Positions 56,001 through 63,331 of a stretch of DNA of 64,000 nt are shown in pieces. How positions within the stretch are numbered: the first letter of the stretch is position 1; the number at the start of each line of letters is the position of its first letter. Position numbers and translations under genes: made by a program. Source of the stretch: Alphaproteobacteria bacterium. GTDB lineage: Bacteria; Pseudomonadota; Alphaproteobacteria; Bin95. The DNA is taken from contig JACKII010000006.1 of assembly GCA_020638555.1 (NCBI GenBank), forward strand, positions 248,001 to 312,000. Reading direction: 5' to 3'. The notes beneath the pieces are model-generated. The model worked only from the letters and a program-made list of their open reading frames with translations, searched no databases and was not told the origin of the DNA.

Positions 56001-56416
56001 AGCGGCGTGCGCGGCACCGCATCCAGAAAGCCTTGCAGGTGCGGGCCGGCCGGCTCGGTCTTGCGATAGATGGTGAGGTCGTCGCTCAGGGCCTCCGGAT
56101 AGGCGAACGGCCATTCCTCGGCGATGTCCTCGATGAAGAAGTCGAACGGGTTGTAGACGGTCATGTCCGCCACCAGGTCGACCTCGATCTTGAACTCCCG
56201 CACCGGCTCCGGGAACACATAGCGGGTGAGCCAGTTGCCGTACGGGTCCTGCTGGTGGTTGACGAAATGCTCGACCGGCTGGACCTTCTGGGAATACGAG
56301 AGAACCCGCGTACGGGAATGCGGCGCCGGGCGCAAACGCACCACCTGCGGCCCCAGCGTCACCGGCCGGTCGTACTTGTAGTGGGTCAGGTGGTAGATGC
56401 TGGCTTTGATCGACAC
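53084..56416 (-). CDS. DUF2126 transglutaminase family protein
   Basis: A protein of about 1110 residues. An N-terminal beta domain (SIKASIYHLTHYKYDRPV) is followed by a transglutaminase core with catalytic Cys in GRGSCRDSTWLL (about residue 180), His in DLHAWAEVYLP and Asp in LDPTSGLL. The large C-terminal DUF2126 region (from about 300) contains IDGRHTGTGGGNHVVVGG and LIEFRGFEMPPNARM. The latter resembles glutamine-synthetase-like amidoligase segments, so the protein may couple peptide cleavage with ligation. The start is GTG at 56416; a TTG at 56434 is an alternative. It heads the minus-strand operon. Confidence 0.9.
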   Translation of the reverse strand: MSIKASIYHLTHYKYDRPVTLGPQVVRLRPAPHSRTRVLSYSQKVQPVEHFVNHQQDPYGNWLTRYVFPEPVREFKIEVDLVADMTVYNPFDFFIEDIAEEWPFAYPEALSDDLTIYRKTEPAGPHLQGFLDAVPRTPLRTVDFIVDLNRRVANAVEYVIRMEPGVQTPEETLISGRGSCRDSTWLLVQLFRHLGLAARFVSGYLIQLKPDLKALDGPSGTEVDFTDLHAWAEVYLPGAGWVGLDPTSGLLTGESHIPLAATPHYRNAAPIYGLASDAKVEFAFDMRVERVAEHPRITKPFSDESWDALNALGQKVDRALQQGDMRLTMGGEPTFVSIDDFEAEEWNADAVGPTKRGLADRLIRRLRENFAPNGFLHYGQGKWYPGETLPRWTFSLYWRKDGQPVWSNPRLIADESKDYPVTADDAARLLTGIAEALEVDPAHVVPAYEDPAEWLVREANLPENVTPDDSRLEDAEERNRIARVFARGLSHPTSYVLPVQRWQARAGGRQWLSERWRLRRGYVLLVPGDSAAGYRLPLSSLPHIPAASYPYVLPADPTEDRPELPQHRLPQVSEGLRAQPVASFVPDEPRGTFIPQVAAAEISGAVRTAMTVEPRDGKLCVFMPPVERLEDYLELLAAAEASATALNLPVHIEGYAPPHDPRLNVIRVAPDPGVIEVNIHPAESWEDCVATTEAIYEDARQSRLGADKFMIDGRHTGTGGGNHVVVGGATTLDSPFLRRPDLLRSLILYWQRHPSLSYLFSGLFIGPTSQAPRIDEARHDSLYELETALSQIPNPGEGAAPPPWLLDRLLRNIMVDVTGNTHRSEICIDKLYSPDGPTGRLGLIEFRGFEMPPNARMSLAQQLLVRAILARLWQSPVKGRLARWGTSLHDRFMLPHYVWEDFQEVLRDLADHGFPIRSEWFEAQQEFRFPFFGEVEAEGVHLEVRQALEPWHVLGEVGAIGGTARYTDSSTERVQVKLSGADPDRYSVACNRRPVPMRPTGTNDEAVGGVRYKAWQPAMALHPVLPVDAPLVFDLFDRWSGRAIGGCRYHVAHPGGRAYDTFPVNNNEAEARRLSRFEPFGHTPGSYVLVPERPHPEFPMTLDLRRPPEP

Positions 56417-56790
56417 GAGTCTTTCTTCCTGCAACCGGCGGCTGGGGATAACGCAAAGCGGAATGGCCGAAGGCTAGACCGAGATTGTTGCGGCGTCGAG
56501 CCACAGAAACCAAGTCATTCCAAAGACGCAGCCGGCCTTGCCGCAGCGGCCATGTCCGTTGGCGAAAGTGAACGTCTGGCGACATCATTTCCGCCCTCAA
56601 AACGGGTGCGGACTGGAAAAACAATGGGCACCGGCGGATCATTGACCGATCAAATGATGAAAAGGTCGGCAGACTCCGGATAAAATAGCCGCCATTGCCG
56701 GCAGACCGCGAGGCAGGACCTAGAACTGCGTCTCGGGACGCCCTATGGTATGTCGGATGATTGGACCCTAGCGGAAAGAACGAGGCCCCT
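56417..56790. other. divergent promoter region of the ATP-grasp/transglutaminase locus
   Basis: About 370 bp without a recognisable gene, separating the DUF2126 gene and the divergent ATP-grasp gene. It contains an inverted repeat ATCATT (56638-56643) / AATGAT (56653-56658) overlapping a TTGACC hexamer, a plausible operator and -35 site. GATAAAAT near 56680 could be a -10 element, but spacing to any good -35 is poor. Common control of both arms from here is likely. Confidence 0.45.
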
Positions 56791-58272
56791 GTGCTGCAAC
56801 CTGGCACCTCTGAATCGAGCCATCGTCGCACCCAACCCGCCGCCGGCCTGCTGAGCCGGTACGATCACGGCCACTTCTTTTGCGAACTGGCCTCGCAACG
56901 GGCCGGCAACCCGGACGTGACGCGCATCTGGCAACGCCTGGATGGCATGGATACCGCCAGTCTGCGGCGGCGGGTCCGGTATGCGGACCAGGAATTGTTC
57001 AACCTGGGCATTACCTTCACGGTGTACTCGGATCGGGATGCGATCGACCGGGTGCTGCCTTTCGACGTCATCCCGCGCATTCTGACCGCCACCGACTGGG
57101 ACCGCATCCGCCGCGGCGTCGAGCAGCGGGTCGCCGCGATCAACCTGTTTCTGCGCGATATCTACAATGACGGCCACATCTTCCGCGATGGCGTGATCCC
57201 GGAAGAACTGGTGAAACGCAATCCGCAGTATCGCAAGGAAATGGAAGGCTTCGTGCCGCCGAAAGGGGTCTATGCCCATATCGCCGGCATCGACATCGTG
57301 CGCAACGACGCCGGCCAGTTCATGGTGCTGGAGGACAACGCACGCACGCCGTCCGGCGTTTCCTATGTGATCGAGAACCGCCACCTGATGATGCGCGCGT
57401 TTCCCGATCTGGCCGAAGGCGTCGGCATCGCCGACGTCGACGACTATGGCCGGCAATTGGCCAAGGCCCTGCGCGCCGTGGCGCCGGAAGGGGTGAGCGA
57501 CCCGACCGTGGTGGTGATGACCCCCGGCGTCTTCAACTCCGCCTATTTCGAGCACATCTTCCTGGCCCGCGAGATGGGCGTGCCCCTGGTCGAAGGTCGC
57601 GATCTGGTGGTGGAAAACGACCGCGTCTACAAGCGCACCACGTCGGGCCTGCAACCGGTCCACGTCATCTACCGCCGCATCGACGACGATTTCCTCGACC
57701 CCAGGGCGTTCCGCAAGGACAGCGTTCTGGGCGTGCCGGGCCTGTTCGCGGCCTACCGCAAGGGCAATGTCACCCTGGCGAACGCGGTCGGCACGGGCGC
57801 GGCCGACGACAAGGCGATTTATGCCTATATGCCCCGGATCATTCGCTATTACCTGGAACAGGACCCGATCCTGAACAATGTCGAGACCCATATCTGCCGC
57901 GAGGAGGAAGGCCTCGCCTACACGCTCGCCAATCTGGAAAATCTGGTGACGAAGCCTGTGGGCGGTTCGGGCGGATACGGTGTCGTGGTCGGGCCGCATG
58001 CCAGCAAGAAGGCGCTGCGCGAATTGCGCAAGCAGGTCACGGCCGATCCCGCCAATTTCATCAGCCAGCCGATGATCAATCTCTCGGTCGCGCCCACCCT
58101 CACCCGCCAGGGGGTGGAGCCGCGCCATGTCGACCTGCGCCCGTTCGCGGTCACCGGCGACAGCACCTGGGTCTTGCCCGGCGGCCTGACCCGCGTTGCG
58201 CTGAAACGGGGTTCGCTGGTGGTGAATTCCTCCCAAGGCGGCGGTTCGAAGGATACCTGGGTCCTTGTCTAG
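56791..58272 (+). CDS. circularly permuted ATP-grasp family protein
   Basis: A 493-residue stand-alone circularly permuted ATP-grasp enzyme (COG2308 type). Visible segments are GITFTVYSDRDAIDRVLPFD, FMVLEDNARTPSGVSYVIEN and PVGGSGGYGVVVGPHASK, the last being an ATP-binding glycine loop. It is predicted to ligate a carboxylate to an amine with ATP. The start is GTG at 56791 with GAGG about 6 nt upstream; the upstream TTG is less likely. The alpha-E gene overlaps its end by 8 bp, so the pair is translationally coupled. Confidence 0.9.
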   Translation: MLQPGTSESSHRRTQPAAGLLSRYDHGHFFCELASQRAGNPDVTRIWQRLDGMDTASLRRRVRYADQELFNLGITFTVYSDRDAIDRVLPFDVIPRILTATDWDRIRRGVEQRVAAINLFLRDIYNDGHIFRDGVIPEELVKRNPQYRKEMEGFVPPKGVYAHIAGIDIVRNDAGQFMVLEDNARTPSGVSYVIENRHLMMRAFPDLAEGVGIADVDDYGRQLAKALRAVAPEGVSDPTVVVMTPGVFNSAYFEHIFLAREMGVPLVEGRDLVVENDRVYKRTTSGLQPVHVIYRRIDDDFLDPRAFRKDSVLGVPGLFAAYRKGNVTLANAVGTGAADDKAIYAYMPRIIRYYLEQDPILNNVETHICREEEGLAYTLANLENLVTKPVGGSGGYGVVVGPHASKKALRELRKQVTADPANFISQPMINLSVAPTLTRQGVEPRHVDLRPFAVTGDSTWVLPGGLTRVALKRGSLVVNSSQGGGSKDTWVLV

Positions 58273-59224
58273 TCTGCTCTCCCGCTTCGCGTCCGACCTG
58301 TTCTGGCTCGCCCGCTATCTGGAGCGGGCCGAGGCTCTGGCGCGGCTGATCGACATCACCAAAACCTATGCCGGCACCGAGACATCCGGCGCCAAATGGG
58401 AACGCATCCTGCGGATTTGCGGCGATCTGGAGCGCTATCGCGAAGGCAACAACGATGCCGAAGCCGGCTCTATCCTGGCCTTTTATCTGCTGGATGCGCG
58501 CAACCCGACGTCGATCGCCTACGCCGTGCGCATGGCGCGCGAGAACGCCCGCGGTGCGCGCCACCTGATCAGCACCGAGTTGTGGACGCACCTGAACATG
58601 CTTCACAACAGCTATGCGAAATACACCGGCCGCGATATCCGCCTGAACAACGTGACCGAGGTCTGCCAGGAGATCAAAACCGCCTGCCAGGCGGGCGAAG
58701 GCATCGTGGAAAGCACGCTGACCCGCGGCGAGCCCTGGTTCTTCTACAATCTGGGCAAGCAGATCGAGCGGGCGGATCAGACCACGCGCGTGCTCGATAT
58801 CGGCTTTTTGAGCCTGGCCACGGACGACGACGATCAGGCCCTGCTGTCGGTGCAATGGAACGCGCTGATCCGGTCGCTGGCCGGCTATCACCTCTATCGC
58901 AGCAAATACCCGGCCGGGGATTATGCGCGCGACGTCGTGACATTCATGATGTTCGAGCCGGAGTTCAGCCGGTCGGTGACCTGCTGCAACGAAGCGATCG
59001 CGGTCAATCTGCGCCGGCTGAAACGGCGCCTTCCGGGCGTTCCCACCGATGTCATCGACAAGGCGCACGGGACATTGACCCAGCGCCTGGACGCCGGGCT
59101 GGAGCAGCCGATGAACCCGGCGCAACTGCACCAATACCTGGACCAGGTTCAACTCGATCTGGGCTCTCTGTCAGAGGCCATCGCCGACACTTATTTCCCG
59201 TCGGAGGAACAGGAAAAGCCTTGA
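58265..59224 (+). CDS. alpha-E domain-containing protein
   Basis: A 319-residue all-helical protein (COG2307). It opens with SRFASDLFWLARYLERAEALARL, the same motif as in the C-terminal part of the fusion at 50688-53087. The biochemical role of alpha-E is unknown; it almost always accompanies permuted ATP-grasp proteins and transglutaminases. The start is TTG at 58265 inside the last codons of the preceding gene, indicating coupled translation. No membrane segments or signal are seen. Confidence 0.88.
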   Translation: MSSLLSRFASDLFWLARYLERAEALARLIDITKTYAGTETSGAKWERILRICGDLERYREGNNDAEAGSILAFYLLDARNPTSIAYAVRMARENARGARHLISTELWTHLNMLHNSYAKYTGRDIRLNNVTEVCQEIKTACQAGEGIVESTLTRGEPWFFYNLGKQIERADQTTRVLDIGFLSLATDDDDQALLSVQWNALIRSLAGYHLYRSKYPAGDYARDVVTFMMFEPEFSRSVTCCNEAIAVNLRRLKRRLPGVPTDVIDKAHGTLTQRLDAGLEQPMNPAQLHQYLDQVQLDLGSLSEAIADTYFPSEEQEKP

Positions 59225-59515
59225 ACTTTTCTTCCTTCCAATAAGTTGCACCGATAATCTGCCGTGTCGCTTTAGCCTGCTGTGAAGGCCCGGCAGGTCA
59301 GTGCCGGCCTGAGGTCCTACCGGCCGGCGAACCCGCCCCTACCCGACAACGCCAAGGACGCATCCTCCCCTGCGCCTTGAGGGATGGGCTTGTTCCTGTC
59401 GCCATGCCGTGGCCGGGACAAGCGCCACCCGGGCTTTGGAAGCGGAAGACAGATGCCTACAAAGTCTGGTATCAGACCGGCTGTCAAAGCCGAACCAACA
59501 GGGAGGATCGGACCC
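59225..59515. other. region between the alpha-E gene and the liv-type operon
   Basis: No gene is recognised in about 290 bp. A GC-rich stretch near 59290-59340 contains GGCCCGGCAGGTCAGTGCCGGCC, which can fold into an imperfect hairpin and could terminate the alpha-E operon. The operator-like palindrome at 59464-59477 and the ribosome binding site GGGAGGA (59501-59507) belong to the next gene. Confidence 0.4.
59464..59477. promoter_or_regulatory. perfect palindrome upstream of the ABC transporter operon
   Basis: GTCTG-GTAT-CAGAC is a perfect 14-bp dyad 38 bp before the start codon of the substrate-binding protein. Its position and CTGGTAT-like core resemble operators of GntR/FadR-type regulators, which commonly control such operons. 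No regulator gene is adjacent. Confidence 0.4.
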
Positions 59516-60682
59516 ATGTCTCTCACCATCAAGGCGGCCCTCGCCGGCCTCGCCACCGGGCTGCTGATGCATTCGGCCGCCATGGCCGCCGACATCAAGG
59601 TCGGCCTGCTGCTGCCCTATTCCGGCGTCTATGCCGCGCTGGGCAAGGAAATCGACGACGGCTTCATGCTGGCGGTCGAAACCCATGGCAAGGATTCGGG
59701 CGCCACATTCTCGCTGGTGCGCGAGGATACGGAGGTGAAACCGCCCGTCGGCCTCGCCAAGGCGAAGAAGCTGATTTTGCAGGACAAGGTCACGGTCATG
59801 GCCGGCATCGTCTCGTCCGGCGTGCTGGGCGCGGTGCGCGACCTGGTGGACGGCGCGAAAACGCCGCTGATCGTCGCCAATGCCGGCAACGACAACGCCA
59901 CGGGCAAGGATTGCAGCCCCTATATCGTGCGGCTCTCCTTCTCCAACAGCCAGGTCAACCGGCCGATGGCGCCTTGGATGTTCAAGCAAGGCGTGCGCAA
60001 GGTCTTCACCATGGCGCCGGATTATACTGCCGGCCGGCAGATGATCGACACGTTTACCGCCGCCTTCACCGCCGCCGGCGGCGAAGTCGTCGGCCAGGAA
60101 TTCACGCCCTTCCGCAAGACCCAGGATTTCGGCCCCTATCTGACCAAGGCCCAGTCCAGCGGCGCCGATGCGGTGTTCGTGTTCTATGCCGGCGGCGAGG
60201 CGATTGCGTTCGTCAAACAGTATGACAGCTTCGGCCTGAAAGGCAGCATGCCGCTCTACGGCTCCGGCTTCCTGACCTCGCCGCTGTATGTCAACGCGGA
60301 AGGGCCGGCGGCCGAGGGCGTCATCACCTCGCTGCATTATATTCCGACCCTGGATACGCCGGTGAACAAGGACTTCATCGCCGCGTTCAAGGCCAAGTTC
60401 GACCGCGTGCCGTCCGAGTATGCGGTGCAGGGCTACGATTCCGGCCGCGCGCTGGTGGAGGCGGTGAAAGCGGGCGCCATGGACCGCGAATCCCTCGCCG
60501 CCGCCCTGCCCAAGGTCAGCTTCGAGGGGCCGCGCGGCAAGCTCTCCATCGACCCGGCCACCAACAACATCGTCCAGCCGATCTATGTCTACGAGACGGT
60601 GAAGGGCGCGGACGGCCTGACCCAGAAGCTGCTCGCCACCCTCCCCGACGAGCGCGACCCGGTGAACGGCTGCCAGATGTAG
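59516..60682 (+). CDS. branched-chain amino-acid-type ABC transporter substrate-binding protein
   Basis: A 388-residue periplasmic binding protein (LivJ/LivK type). The signal peptide ends SAAMA|AD at about residue 24. The mature protein opens with IKVGLLLPYSGVYAALGKEI, has VMAGIVSSGVLGAV and FTMAPDYTAGRQM, and ends without a membrane anchor. Ligands of the family range from leucine to aromatic acids and amides, so the substrate is open. GGGAGGA 8 nt upstream selects the ATG at 59516. It is the first gene of an operon encoding a complete Liv-type importer. Confidence 0.92.
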   Translation: MSLTIKAALAGLATGLLMHSAAMAADIKVGLLLPYSGVYAALGKEIDDGFMLAVETHGKDSGATFSLVREDTEVKPPVGLAKAKKLILQDKVTVMAGIVSSGVLGAVRDLVDGAKTPLIVANAGNDNATGKDCSPYIVRLSFSNSQVNRPMAPWMFKQGVRKVFTMAPDYTAGRQMIDTFTAAFTAAGGEVVGQEFTPFRKTQDFGPYLTKAQSSGADAVFVFYAGGEAIAFVKQYDSFGLKGSMPLYGSGFLTSPLYVNAEGPAAEGVITSLHYIPTLDTPVNKDFIAAFKAKFDRVPSEYAVQGYDSGRALVEAVKAGAMDRESLAAALPKVSFEGPRGKLSIDPATNNIVQPIYVYETVKGADGLTQKLLATLPDERDPVNGCQM

Positions 60683-60746
60683 GCAAACCCGCGGGAGCGG
60701 TACCCCATCGCTCCCGAAGGTTTGCGCCAGGAGACCCCGCCCCGCC

Positions 60747-61613
60747 ATGAGTGATGCCGGTTTCTGGGTGTTGCAGACGCTGAACGCGCTGCAACTCTCC
60801 ATGCTGCTATTCCTGCTGTCCATCGGTCTGACGGTCATTTTCGGCCTGATGCATTTCGTCAACCTGGCCCATGGCGCGCTCTATGCCCTGGGCGCCTATC
60901 TGGCGGCGACGGTGGCGGGGCTGGCCGGTTTTTGGTGGGGGTTCCTGCTGGCGCCGGTGGGGGTCGCGGCGGTGGGCGTGCTGCTCTATGCCGGCCTGAT
61001 CCGCCATCTGCGCCGGGCCGGGCCGATGGCGCAGGTGTTGGTGACGTTCGGGCTGATCTTCGCGCTGCTGGACCTGACCCGCATCGTCTGGGGCGACCTG
61101 CCCCAGAGCCTGGCGACCCCGGACCTGCTGGCTGGCCGCGTGGCGCTGCTGGGCGTCGAGTATCCGGCCTTCCGCCTGTTCATCATCGCGCTGGGCCTGG
61201 GGGTGCTGGCGGCGCTCGCCTTCGCGCTGAACCGCACGCCCGTCGGCGCCATGATCCGGGCCGGGGTCGACAACGACGCCATGGCTGCCTGCCTGGGCAT
61301 CCATGTGGAGCGGCTGTTCTTCCTGGTGTTCTGCGTCGGCTGCGCGCTGGCGGGCCTCGCCGGAGCCGTGGCCGCCCCCCTGCTCTCGGTGCGGCCGGAG
61401 ATGGGGCTGGAAATCCTGATCCCCACATTGATCGTCATCGTCATCGGCGGCCTCGGCAGCCTGAGGGGGGCGGTGGCCGGCTCGCTGATCTTCGGCTTCG
61501 TCCAGACCTTCGGCGCCGTGCTGGCGCCGCAACTGGCCTCCGTGCTGATTTACGGCCTGCTGGCCGCGGTGCTGGTGATCCGCCCGGCCGGCCTGTTCCC
61601 GGCCCGTGTTTAG
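60747..61613 (+). CDS. branched-chain amino-acid-type ABC transporter permease (LivH-like)
   Basis: A 288-residue inner-membrane permease with about eight helices. The FGLMHFVNLAHGALYALGAY segment (about residues 32-51) and the conserved cytoplasmic loop GVDNDAMAACLGIHVERLF (about 172-190) are typical of LivH, the latter contacting the ATPase. It ends with VLVIRPAGLFPAR, common to this family. It follows the binding protein by 64 bp and precedes LivM by 13 bp. Confidence 0.92.
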   Translation: MSDAGFWVLQTLNALQLSMLLFLLSIGLTVIFGLMHFVNLAHGALYALGAYLAATVAGLAGFWWGFLLAPVGVAAVGVLLYAGLIRHLRRAGPMAQVLVTFGLIFALLDLTRIVWGDLPQSLATPDLLAGRVALLGVEYPAFRLFIIALGLGVLAALAFALNRTPVGAMIRAGVDNDAMAACLGIHVERLFFLVFCVGCALAGLAGAVAAPLLSVRPEMGLEILIPTLIVIVIGGLGSLRGAVAGSLIFGFVQTFGAVLAPQLASVLIYGLLAAVLVIRPAGLFPARV

Positions 61614-61626
61614 GGGCTGAGCCCGC

Positions 61627-62595
61627 ATGTTCCATCACACGCCCCTCCGCCTATTCGCGCTCGCCCTGCTGGCCGCGGGCGGGCTCGTCTATGCCGAACG
61701 CGCCGGCTATTTCGGCCTGGAAATCCTGGCTGAGATGGCAATCCTGGCCCTGCTGGCGCTGAGCCTGGACCTGGTGGCGGGCTTCGGCGGCATGGTCTCG
61801 CTCTGCCATGGGGCGCTGATGGGCGCCGGCGCCTATGCCTATGCCCTGCTGACGACAGAGGCCGGCTGGAGCGCGCCGCTGGCCATCGCCGCGGCCATGG
61901 CGCTTGCGGGCGTGGTCGCCTGGGGCATCGGCGCCATCTGCGCCCGCGCGCACGGCATTTTCTTCATCATGGCCACCCTCGCCTTCGGCCAGATGGGCTA
62001 TTCCTACGTGTTCGAGTCGCCGTTGTTCGGTGGCGACGACGGCCTGGCCGGCATCCCGCGGCTCGATCTCTCAGGCGTGGGGGTCGACCTCGGCGACTCG
62101 CAGAGCTTTGCGCTGTTCTGCCTGTTCGCTGTCCTGGTCGGCTATGGTCTCTGCGTGGGATTGCTGCGCTCGGGCCTGGGCCAGAGCCTGGTGGGCATCC
62201 GCCACAACGAGCAGCGCATGCGCGCCCTCGGCCTCACCGTCTGGCGGGTGAAGGCGGATGCGTTCGGGCTGTCCGGCCTACTCGCGGGCGCCGCCGGCGC
62301 GCTAGCGGCGCAACACAGCCTGTTCGTCTCGCCGGGCCTCCTGTCCTGGACGGTCTCCGGCGAGGCGCTGGTGGTGGTGATCCTGGGCGGGCTCGGCACC
62401 CTGGTCGGGCCGTTGGTGGGGGCCGCCGCCTTCGTCACGCTGAAGCACGAGATCAGCGCCTACACCAACCATTGGCACCTGATCGTGGGATTGATCCTGA
62501 TCGCCGTGGTGATGACCGGAACCAACGGCCTGTTCGGCTGGCTGGAGGCAGGCCTCGCCCGTCTGCGCCCGGCCCGGAGCCGCGGCCATGCTTGA
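61627..62595 (+). CDS. branched-chain amino-acid-type ABC transporter permease (LivM-like)
   Basis: A 322-residue permease with about nine to ten helices. LivM features are ALLALSLDLVAGFGGMVSLCHGA, the FESPLFGGDDGLAGIPR periplasmic loop, and IRHNEQRMRALGLTVWRVK, the ATPase-coupling loop. The C-terminus overlaps the ATPase start by 8 bp, so translation is coupled. Confidence 0.92.
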   Translation: MFHHTPLRLFALALLAAGGLVYAERAGYFGLEILAEMAILALLALSLDLVAGFGGMVSLCHGALMGAGAYAYALLTTEAGWSAPLAIAAAMALAGVVAWGIGAICARAHGIFFIMATLAFGQMGYSYVFESPLFGGDDGLAGIPRLDLSGVGVDLGDSQSFALFCLFAVLVGYGLCVGLLRSGLGQSLVGIRHNEQRMRALGLTVWRVKADAFGLSGLLAGAAGALAAQHSLFVSPGLLSWTVSGEALVVVILGGLGTLVGPLVGAAAFVTLKHEISAYTNHWHLIVGLILIAVVMTGTNGLFGWLEAGLARLRPARSRGHA

Positions 62596-63331
62596 AACCC
62601 GCAACCTCTGCAAGAGCTTCGGCGCGATCCCGGTGACGCGCCATGTCTCGCTGACACTGGAACGGGGCGAGCGGCGCGTGCTGCTGGGCCCGAACGGCGC
62701 CGGCAAGACCACGCTGTTCCACCAGCTGGCGGGCGAGTTGAAGCCGGACAGCGGCTCGATCCATCTGGCGGGCCAGGACATCACCCGGCTGGGCGTGGCG
62801 GCCCGGGCGCGGCGGGGCCTCGCGCGCAGCTATCAGCGCAACACCCTGTTCGACGACCTGACCGTCGCCGAGAATCTGGGGCTCGCCGCCGCCATCGCGC
62901 TCGGCCATGCCCGCGCACTGCACCGCAGCGCCCTCGCCCGGCCGGAAGTGCGCGAGACCGTGGCGGAGGTGGCCGCCCGGACCGGCCTTGCCGCCTTGCT
63001 CGACCGGAGGGTCAGCGCTATCTCCTATGGCTTTCGCCGCCAGTTGGAGGTCGCGCTGGCACTGGCGACCCGGCCCGCGGTCATCCTGATGGACGAGCCC
63101 AGTTCCGGCGTCGGGCCGGAGCAGGCCAAGAGCCTGCACGGCCTGCTGCTGGGCCTGCCGCGCGACCTGACGCTGCTGATCGTCGAACACGACATGGACC
63201 TGGCCTTCGCCGTCGCCGACAGCGTGACCGTGCTGAACCAGGGCGAGGTGGTGTTCGATGGCCCGCCGGACGCCGCCCGCGCCAGCCCACTGCTGCGCGA
63301 GATCTATCTGGGGAGCTGGGCCGATGCTTGA
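62588..63331 (+). CDS. branched-chain amino-acid-type ABC transporter ATP-binding protein (LivG-like)
   Basis: A 247-residue ABC ATPase. Walker A is GPNGAGKTT (about residues 35-43) and Walker B ends in ILMDEPSSGVGPEQ. The signature helix reads ISYGFRRQLEVALALATRP, a departure from the LSYGQQR of most LivG proteins. The switch histidine is in LLIVEHDMDL. It is shorter than many LivG proteins and lacks part of the usual C-terminal extension. It overlaps LivM by 8 bp and LivF by 8 bp. Confidence 0.9.
   Translation: MLETRNLCKSFGAIPVTRHVSLTLERGERRVLLGPNGAGKTTLFHQLAGELKPDSGSIHLAGQDITRLGVAARARRGLARSYQRNTLFDDLTVAENLGLAAAIALGHARALHRSALARPEVRETVAEVAARTGLAALLDRRVSAISYGFRRQLEVALALATRPAVILMDEPSSGVGPEQAKSLHGLLLGLPRDLTLLIVEHDMDLAFAVADSVTVLNQGEVVFDGPPDAARASPLLREIYLGSWADA

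Noticed and set aside
54044..56683. Open frame of 879 codons antisense to the DUF2126 gene
   Set aside because: No motif or ribosome binding site; the codon pattern is that of a shadow frame.
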